Shown here: in pieces, positions 59,148-64,000 of the stretch
How the letters are laid out: the number at the start of each line of letters is the position of its first letter
Position numbering within the stretch: the first letter of the stretch is position 1
NCBI GenBank assembly: GCA_001603005.1
Contig: LVAJ01000030.1
Span: forward strand, 186,001-250,000
DNA length: 64,000 nucleotides
Source of the DNA: Clostridiales bacterium Firm_04
Lineage (GTDB): Bacteria > Bacillota > Clostridia > Oscillospirales > Ruminococcaceae
Direction of reading: 5' to 3'
Program-made: the position numbers and the translations under genes
Notes under the pieces: model-generated
What the model saw: the letters and a program-made list of their open reading frames with translations, nothing else
Database searches by the model: none
What the model was told of the DNA's origin: nothing

Positions 59148-59240
59148 TTTCAGGGACATAGCGTCTTCGCTGCCAGTTCTTGATCCTTTGTCTGATGTAA
59201 TGATGCACGGGAATAAAAACCGGGTTCCTGCATAAAAACA

Positions 59241-59278
59241 ACGCCCCGAAGCGATTTTTCATCACTTCGGGGCGCATG
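59241..59278 (-). terminator. gatCAB operon terminator
   Basis: CGCCCCGAAG / CTTCGGGGCG perfect 10-bp stem; GTTGTTTTTATG on the minus strand. Confidence 0.85.
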
Positions 59279-59306
59279 TTATCTGTCATATCCGATTCGC
59301 CTGCGA

Positions 59307-60704
59307 TCAGAGCTTTGCAAGCTTTTCTTTGAGCAGTTCGGTCGCTTCCTGCGGATTCGCCGCGCCCTTGGTACGCTTCATGATCTGTCCCATGAGCGCC
59401 TTGATCGCGGCTTCCTTGCCCGCCTTATAGTCCGCGACTGCCTTCGGATTTGCCGCAATGACCTCGTCCGCAACCGCGTTCAGCAAGCCGGTATCCTGCA
59501 CCTGCTCCAGACCGAGCTCCTTGACCAGTGCTGCGATCTCGCCGCCCTTTTCGCGGTAGGCTTCGAGCAGCTTTGCCGGCGCGGAACGGTTGATCTTGCC
59601 GTCTGCGCAGAGATTGGTCAGCTCTGCCCAGACCGCCGCCGGAATGTTCACGGCGTCCGCATCCGCAAGCATCAGATTTGCGAGCAGCTTCGGCTGTTTG
59701 ACATCCGCGACCGCCGCCTGATAGAGATTTGCAAGCTTCGGCTCATCGCAGAGTGTTTTCGCCGTTGCTTCGGGCAGCTTGTATTCGTTCACATACTTTG
59801 CAAGGCGCTCCTCCGGCAGATCCGGAATCATCGCACGCAGGCGCGCATGATCCTCGTCCGTCAGGATGATCGGCACCAGATCGGGATCGGGGAAGTACCG
59901 GTAATCGTTCGCATTCTCCTTCACGCGCATCGAATAGGTCTTGTCCTTTTCGGGATCGTAGCGGCGTGTTTCCTGCACAAGTTCACGCCCCGCCTCGGTT
60001 TCGTCGATCTGACGCGCTTTTTCGGCATCAATCGCCGCAACGATATGCTTTAAGCTGTTCAGGTTCTTGATCTCGGTGCGGGTGTAGAGATTCGTGTCGC
60101 CGACCGGACGGATCGAAAGGTTGACGTCGCAGCGCATGGAGCCGGTCTCCATCTGGCAGTCGGAGACACCCACCCAGCGGATCAGCTCGCGCAGGCGTTC
60201 CAGATAGGCTCTCGCCTGTGCCGCCGTGCGGATATCCGGCTCGGAAACGATCTCGATGAGCGGCACGCCGCAGCGGTTGCAGTCCGCGCCGGAGCCGTAA
60301 TCGGTATGCACCAGCTTGCCCGCGTCTTCCTCGATGTGGATGCGGGTGATGCCGATGCGCTTTTCCTCGCCGTTCACATTGATATCAATGTAACCGTGCT
60401 CGCAGAGCGGATGATCGAGCTGCGAGATCTGGTAAGCCTTCGGCAGATCTGGATAGAAATAATTCTTTCTGTCCATTTTCGAGAAATGCGCGATCTCGCA
60501 GTTCAGCATCATGCCTGCTCTTGCTGCAAAATCGACGACCTGCTTGTTCAGCACCGGCAGGGTGCCCGGCATGCCCATGCAGACAGGGCAGCAGCGCGTG
60601 TTCGGATCGCCGCCGTGATCGGCAGGGCAATCGCAGAAAATTTTGGTCTTGGTTCGCAGTTCGATGTGCACCTCAAGACCGATGACACTTTCATATTTTG
60701 CCAT
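59307..60704 (-). CDS. gatB: Asp-tRNA(Asn)/Glu-tRNA(Gln) amidotransferase subunit B
   Basis: 465 residues. The start YESVIGLEVHIELRTKTKIFC and Cys ligands CDC..CCPVCMG (zinc) are typical. IHIEEDAGKLVHTDYG, DCNRCGVPLIEIVSEPD and METGSMRCDVNLSIRP form the kinase-like core; the C-terminal YqeY-like tail binds tRNA. It presents misacylated tRNA and ammonia-activated acyl group for amidation. Two bases after the small gene stop. Confidence 0.97.
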   Translation of the reverse strand: MAKYESVIGLEVHIELRTKTKIFCDCPADHGGDPNTRCCPVCMGMPGTLPVLNKQVVDFAARAGMMLNCEIAHFSKMDRKNYFYPDLPKAYQISQLDHPLCEHGYIDINVNGEEKRIGITRIHIEEDAGKLVHTDYGSGADCNRCGVPLIEIVSEPDIRTAAQARAYLERLRELIRWVGVSDCQMETGSMRCDVNLSIRPVGDTNLYTRTEIKNLNSLKHIVAAIDAEKARQIDETEAGRELVQETRRYDPEKDKTYSMRVKENANDYRYFPDPDLVPIILTDEDHARLRAMIPDLPEERLAKYVNEYKLPEATAKTLCDEPKLANLYQAAVADVKQPKLLANLMLADADAVNIPAAVWAELTNLCADGKINRSAPAKLLEAYREKGGEIAALVKELGLEQVQDTGLLNAVADEVIAANPKAVADYKAGKEAAIKALMGQIMKRTKGAANPQEATELLKEKLAKL

Positions 60705-60705
60705 G

Positions 60706-60999
60706 TTATTTTAGCTCCTTATTCAAATTCGCCTGATCTGCTTCAATGATCTGCCGGACGATCTCCGGCGTAACGGTATCCGGCAGCGGAACCGGCGCCG
60801 TACATGCCACATCCTGTTTCTCCGGGCGCAGGCAGGAATCCAGCGGGAAACACACCTGCCACGACAGATCCTCTGAAAAGATATGCAGCTGCAGCATCTT
60901 TCCGGTCAGCCACATGTCGTCATAATTCGGTTTGACATACCAGTAATAGGTTTTATTCTGACAGATCAGTTTGCGTTTCCCTTTTGTGCTGATTGACAT
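60706..60999 (-). CDS. 97-residue protein inside the gatCAB operon, unknown
   Basis: Start ATG at 60999 (AAGGAGTTATACT upstream); an in-frame ATG further up has no such site. Sequence: SISTKGKRKLICQNKTYYWYVK, then a beta-rich middle (LQLHIFSEDLSWQVCFPLDS) and a C-terminal helix (PEIVRQIIEADQANLNKELK). No membrane segment, no known motif. It separates gatA from gatB and is 1 base from gatB, so it must be co-expressed with it. Confidence 0.7.
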   Translation of the reverse strand: MSISTKGKRKLICQNKTYYWYVKPNYDDMWLTGKMLQLHIFSEDLSWQVCFPLDSCLRPEKQDVACTAPVPLPDTVTPEIVRQIIEADQANLNKELK

Positions 61000-61045
61000 A
61001 GTATAACTCCTTATCCTTGGTTCACTATATGCACGCATCAAAAAC

Positions 61046-61098
61046 GGGATTCCAAAGGGATATCATCCCTTTGGCGGGTTTGGGCAGCGCCCATTCCA
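61046..61098. repeat. Dispersed hairpin repeat, copy 2 of 2
   Basis: GGGATTCCAAAGGGAT, ATCCCTTTGGCGGG and TTTGGGCAGCGCCC. Same block order as 7780-7832. It lies between gatA and the small gene, inside the operon. Confidence 0.6.
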
Positions 61099-61122
61099 AA
61101 TCATCGCGCAGCGATACCGATT

Positions 61123-62562
61123 TTACACACCGCTCTCATACGCCGCAGCCGCCTGATAGATCTTTGCTTCGGAGAATGCGGGGCCGATGAGCTGGAAGCC
61201 GACGGGCAGATTGGCGCCGTCCTGCGCGACTGTGCCGCAGGGCACCGAGATCGCGGGCAGACCGCCGAGGTTGACCGGCACGGTGCAGATATCGCCGAGC
61301 GCCATTTCCATCGGATCGTTCGACTTCTCGCCGATCTTATAAGCAGGCGTCGGGGCGACCGGTGCAAGCAGCAGGTCGTACTGCGCGAACAGATCGCGGA
61401 ATGCGCGGATCAGCAGGGTTCTTGCCTGCTGCGCCTTCTTGTAATACGCATCGTAATAGCCTGCGGAAAGCACGTAGTTTCCGAGCAGGATTCTGCGGCG
61501 CACCTCTTTGCCGAAGCCCTCGGTACGCGTCTTGCGGTAGAGCCGGTCGAGGTCATCGACGCTCTCGGCGCGGAAACCGTAGCGGATGCCGTCGAATCTC
61601 GCGAGGTTCGAGGACGCCTCCGCACAGCAGAGCACATAGTATGCCGGCAGCGCATAGCTGACAGCCGGCAGCGAGCATTCCTCGATCTTTGCGCCCGCCT
61701 GCTCCAGCTTCTTTGCAGCATTCTGCACAAGTGCCGCGACTTCCGGATGAATGCCTTCCCCGAAATATTCCTGCGGCAGTCCGATGCGCATGCCGGAAAG
61801 GTCTTTTCCGATCAGCGCAGAATAATTCGTATCATATTCCGGCAGCGAGGTCGAATCGCGGCGGTCGTGGCAGGAAATCGCCTCAAGCACCTTTGCGTTG
61901 TCCGCGACCGTTTTCGTCAGCGGGCCGATCTGGTCAAAGCTCGATGCATACGCGACCAGACCGTAGCGCGAGACCGTGCCGTAGGTGGGCTTCATGCCGA
62001 CTACGCCGCAGAACGATGCCGGCTGACGGATCGAGCCGCCGGTATCGGAACCGATCGCGAATGCGCACTCATTCGCTGCGACTGCCGCTGCCGAACCGCC
62101 TGAAGATCCGCCCGGCACATAGTCCGGCGCAGCGGGGTTGCGCGTCAGCTGCAGCGCGGAATTTTCCGAGGAGCTGCCCATTGCGTATTCGTCCATGTTG
62201 GTTTTGCCGAGCATGACGGCGCCGGCTTTTTTCAGCTGCTCGGTCACGCATGCGTCGTAGACCGGGAGCCAGTTTTCGAGCATTTTCGATGCACAGGTCG
62301 TGCGCACGCTCTTTGTGCAGATATTGTCCTTCATCGCAAAGGGAATGCCGGTCAGTGCGCCGGCGGTGCCGTCCGCGAGCATTTTGTCTGCGATCTCCGC
62401 CTGACGGCAGGCTTCTTCCTCTGCGACTGTCAGATATGCGCCGATCGTGCCGTCGGTTTCTTTGATCGCCGCGAGGGCATCCGCTGCGAGTTCTTTTGCG
62501 GAAACCTCACGCTTTTGCAGCAGCGCAGAGAGCGCCGCAATGTCCATTTCGCTGTATTTCAT
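61123..62562 (-). CDS. gatA: Asp-tRNA(Asn)/Glu-tRNA(Gln) amidotransferase subunit A
   Basis: 479 residues, amidase-signature enzyme. The catalytic Lys is in IPFAMKDNICT; the Ser-cisSer pair is in PGGSSGGSAAAVAANECAF and SDTGGSIRQPAS. It releases ammonia from glutamine for the GatB step. Encoded 14 bases after gatC. AAAGGAGCGCAGAAC precedes the ATG. Confidence 0.97.
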   Translation of the reverse strand: MKYSEMDIAALSALLQKREVSAKELAADALAAIKETDGTIGAYLTVAEEEACRQAEIADKMLADGTAGALTGIPFAMKDNICTKSVRTTCASKMLENWLPVYDACVTEQLKKAGAVMLGKTNMDEYAMGSSSENSALQLTRNPAAPDYVPGGSSGGSAAAVAANECAFAIGSDTGGSIRQPASFCGVVGMKPTYGTVSRYGLVAYASSFDQIGPLTKTVADNAKVLEAISCHDRRDSTSLPEYDTNYSALIGKDLSGMRIGLPQEYFGEGIHPEVAALVQNAAKKLEQAGAKIEECSLPAVSYALPAYYVLCCAEASSNLARFDGIRYGFRAESVDDLDRLYRKTRTEGFGKEVRRRILLGNYVLSAGYYDAYYKKAQQARTLLIRAFRDLFAQYDLLLAPVAPTPAYKIGEKSNDPMEMALGDICTVPVNLGGLPAISVPCGTVAQDGANLPVGFQLIGPAFSEAKIYQAAAAYESGV

Positions 62563-62576
62563 GTTCTGCGCTCCTT

Positions 62577-62864
62577 TCAGCCGATGACCTTCGGCAGCGT
62601 GATCAGACCGTCCTCGGACTGCGTGCCGGAGAGCAGCAGGTCACGGTCGAGGCGGGGCGAAAACGGCTCGTCCTCACGCAGCACATTTTCGAGCGGCGCG
62701 ATATGCGCGGTCGGCTCGACGCCCTCGGTATCGAGTGCGGAAAGCTGCTGGAAGAAGGTCAGCATTTCGGCGATGCTGCCGGAAAGCGCTTCTGTTTCGT
62801 CTTCGGGAATGTCCAGTCTGGAAAGCCATGCGAGCGTATCCAGTGTTTTGGCATCTAATTGCAT
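62577..62864 (-). CDS. gatC: Asp-tRNA(Asn)/Glu-tRNA(Gln) amidotransferase subunit C
   Basis: 95 residues. DAKTLDTLAWLSRLDIPEDE and IAEMLTFFQQLSALDTEGVEPTAHIAPLENVLREDE are the standard GatC sequence (given as its two ends). It is a small bridging subunit that stabilises GatA-GatB. First gene of the operon; AAAAAAGGAGATCTGTT precedes the ATG. Confidence 0.95.
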   Translation of the reverse strand: MQLDAKTLDTLAWLSRLDIPEDETEALSGSIAEMLTFFQQLSALDTEGVEPTAHIAPLENVLREDEPFSPRLDRDLLLSGTQSEDGLITLPKVIG

Positions 62865-62908
62865 AACAGATCTCCTTTTTTGATATACGGTTGTTGCGAA
62901 TACACTTT

Positions 62909-62937
62909 ATTATAGCATATTATCCCGAAAAGTGCAA
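62909..62937 (-). promoter_or_regulatory. gatC promoter, carried by the dispersed repeat (copy 3)
   Basis: Minus strand TTGCAC (62932-62937), 17 bp, TATAAT (62909-62914). The surrounding block TATTATAGCATATTATCCCG with GCAATGGGAGAG and AAAGCATAATTTTTGCAGTT matches the repeats at 26310-26365. Confidence 0.78.
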
Positions 62938-62971
62938 TGGGAGAGAAAGCATAATTTTTGCAGTTACGAAT

Positions 62972-63178
62972 ATGAACGGCTATGCGCACGGTAAAAGAAT
63001 CAATCAAAAGGCTGCGTTCTGGCTTTGCCTGCTTGGCGGCTATATCGGACTGCACAAGTTTTACGAAGGAAAAACCGGTATGGGAATCCTGTATTTGTGT
63101 ACAGCAGGGCTTTGCGGAATCGGCTGGATTATCGACTGCATCACAATCGCCAAAAAACCGAATCCGTATTATGTATGA
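62972..63178 (+). CDS. TM2 domain protein
   Basis: 68 residues. [26 protein letters not shown] and [21 protein letters not shown] (two TM segments with the short GLHKFY turn) define a TM2 domain. The ATG at 62972 is the family-like start; no ribosome-binding site is seen, and an earlier in-frame start at 62891 would run through the promoter repeat. Function unknown. A terminator follows. Confidence 0.75.
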   Translation: MNGYAHGKRINQKAAFWLCLLGGYIGLHKFYEGKTGMGILYLCTAGLCGIGWIIDCITIAKKPNPYYV

Positions 63179-63185
63179 AAAATCT

Positions 63186-63225
63186 GACCGTCCGCGCACA
63201 AAACTGCACGGGCGGTCTTTTTCAA
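63186..63225 (+). terminator. Terminator of the TM2 gene
   Basis: GACCGTCCG / CGGGCGGTC stem followed by TTTTTC. Confidence 0.8.
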
Positions 63226-63251
63226 GCGGCTGCACGCAATACAACATGCAA

Positions 63252-63288
63252 AACCCGCCCGACAGAATTGCGTCTGTCGGGCGGGTTC
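63252..63288 (-). terminator. groEL terminator
   Basis: AACCCGCCCGACAG / CTGTCGGGCGGGTT perfect 14-bp stem, TTTTGC on the minus strand. Confidence 0.85.
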
Positions 63289-63311
63289 GGTTCTTTATGC
63301 AGTTTTCGGGA

Positions 63312-64000
63312 TCAGTAATCCATGCCGCCTGCGGGCATTGCCGGTGCGGGCGGGAGCGGCTCCTTGATATCCGTGACAAGGCTCTCGGTCGTCAGCACCA
63401 TTGCTGCAACGGATGCAGCATTTTCCAGTGCGGAACGTGTCACCTTGGTCGGATCCACAATGCCTGCCGGGATCATATCCACATACTCCTCGGAGTAAGC
63501 GTTGAAGCCGTAGCCGGTCTTGTTTGCGCGCTTGATGTTCTCGATGATGACAGAGCCTTCCAGACCTGCGTTTGCAGCGATCTGACGGATCGGCTCCTCC
63601 AGTGCGCGGAGAATGATCTTTGCGCCGGTCTTTTCATCGCCTTCGAGCGTTTCGACCAGCTTGGAGACAGCTTCCGCAGCGTTCAGCAGTGCGACGCCGC
63701 CGCCTGCAACGATGCCTTCCTCGACAGCAGCTCTTGTTGCAGCGAGTGCATCTTCAACGCGGAGCTTCTTCTCCTTCATCTCGATCTCAGTCGGAGCGCC
63801 GACCTTGATGACCGCGACACCGCCGACCAGCTTTGCGAGTCTCTCATGCAGCTTCTCGCGGTCGAAATCGGAAGTGGAGTTCTCGATCTCGGAGCGGATC
63901 TGTGCAACTCTTGCCTTGATCGCGTCGGAATTGCCTGCGCCGTCCACGATGATCGTGTTCTCCTTGGAGATGACGACCTGACGTGCTCTGCCGAGCTGGT
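63312..64000 (-). CDS. groEL: Chaperonin GroEL, 5' partial
   Basis: The frame is open to the window edge, so the N-terminal ~310 residues lie outside. Visible 229 residues: [48 protein letters not shown] and [18 protein letters not shown] are standard GroEL equatorial segments, and the end is [10 protein letters not shown], a short form of the Gly-Gly-Met tail. ATP-dependent protein folding. groES, if linked, is outside the window. Confidence 0.97.
   Translation of the reverse strand, partial: QLGRARQVVISKENTIIVDGAGNSDAIKARVAQIRSEIENSTSDFDREKLHERLAKLVGGVAVIKVGAPTEIEMKEKKLRVEDALAATRAAVEEGIVAGGGVALLNAAEAVSKLVETLEGDEKTGAKIILRALEEPIRQIAANAGLEGSVIIENIKRANKTGYGFNAYSEEYVDMIPAGIVDPTKVTRSALENAASVAAMVLTTESLVTDIKEPLPPAPAMPAGGMDY

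Noticed and set aside
1-64000. tRNA or rRNA genes
   Set aside because: No T-arm GGTTCGAATCC-like sequence with matching acceptor stem and no rRNA-like stretch was noticed while reading; a tRNAscan run would be decisive.

Overview
The window comes from a spore-forming, low-redox Firmicute of the class Clostridia, most likely a Ruminococcus-like member of the Oscillospiraceae. The evidence is the set spoIIGA-sigE, gpr and spoIIE; bifunctional AdhE; a glgA-glgD-glgC-glgB glycogen cluster; sodium-pump decarboxylase subunits; BspA-like leucine-rich-repeat surface proteins; strong -35/17 bp/TATAAT promoters; and moderately GC-rich coding DNA with AT-rich control regions. No rRNA, tRNA, CRISPR array, transposase or prophage gene was seen.

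Layout. 1-1.4 kb is the 3' part of a threonine-rich SpaA-fold surface protein. 1.5-3.5 kb (minus) holds membrane proteins and hpf. 3.8-9.7 kb (plus) is DJ-1, 5-formyl-THF cyclo-ligase, mltG, a U32 tRNA hydroxylation-type protein and a B12-type radical SAM protein. Its usual partner lies at 10.9 kb, behind two DUF2500 paralogues. 11.7-16.4 kb contains an iron-sulfur-flavoprotein-like protein, spoIIGA, sigE, rpsT (minus), gpr, DUF421 and DUF4363. 16.5-20.6 kb is a secreted-protein locus: a transglutaminase-like protein preceded by a 12-codon ORF, and a tandem pair of LRR proteins behind a structured leader. 20.7-26.1 kb (minus) is a six-gene run from an LRR membrane protein to a CPBP protease. 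26.7-30.8 kb carries tatD and three poorly known genes. 30.9-37.0 kb (minus) has degV, trmL, ruvX and the pyrF/pyrK/pyrD operon. 37.2-44.2 kb (plus) has oadG, oadB, adhE, a phosphotransferase and cysS. 44.6-47.6 kb (minus) is an FMN-binding ferric-reductase-like protein and a Tp47-like surface protein behind probable iron-type operators. 48-54.2 kb (minus) is the glycogen cluster. 55.1-57.3 kb (minus) is spoIIE. 59.3-62.9 kb (minus) is gatC-gatA-small gene-gatB. The end holds a TM2 protein and the 3' part of groEL.

The most unusual content is between genes. A modular palindromic repeat family flanks spoIIE in inverted orientation. A 92 bp perfect direct repeat lies next to it. Similar terminator-plus-promoter units flank cysS in inverted orientation, and one of them drives a near-perfect long hairpin. 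A dispersed repeat carries a ready-made promoter and serves two unrelated operons. A strongly expressed-looking 12-residue ORF sits before the secreted transglutaminase-like gene. The spoIIGA and spoIIE promoters both have a 21 bp spacer, the architecture known for Spo0A-activated promoters. All assignments rest on reading the sequence; no database search was run.
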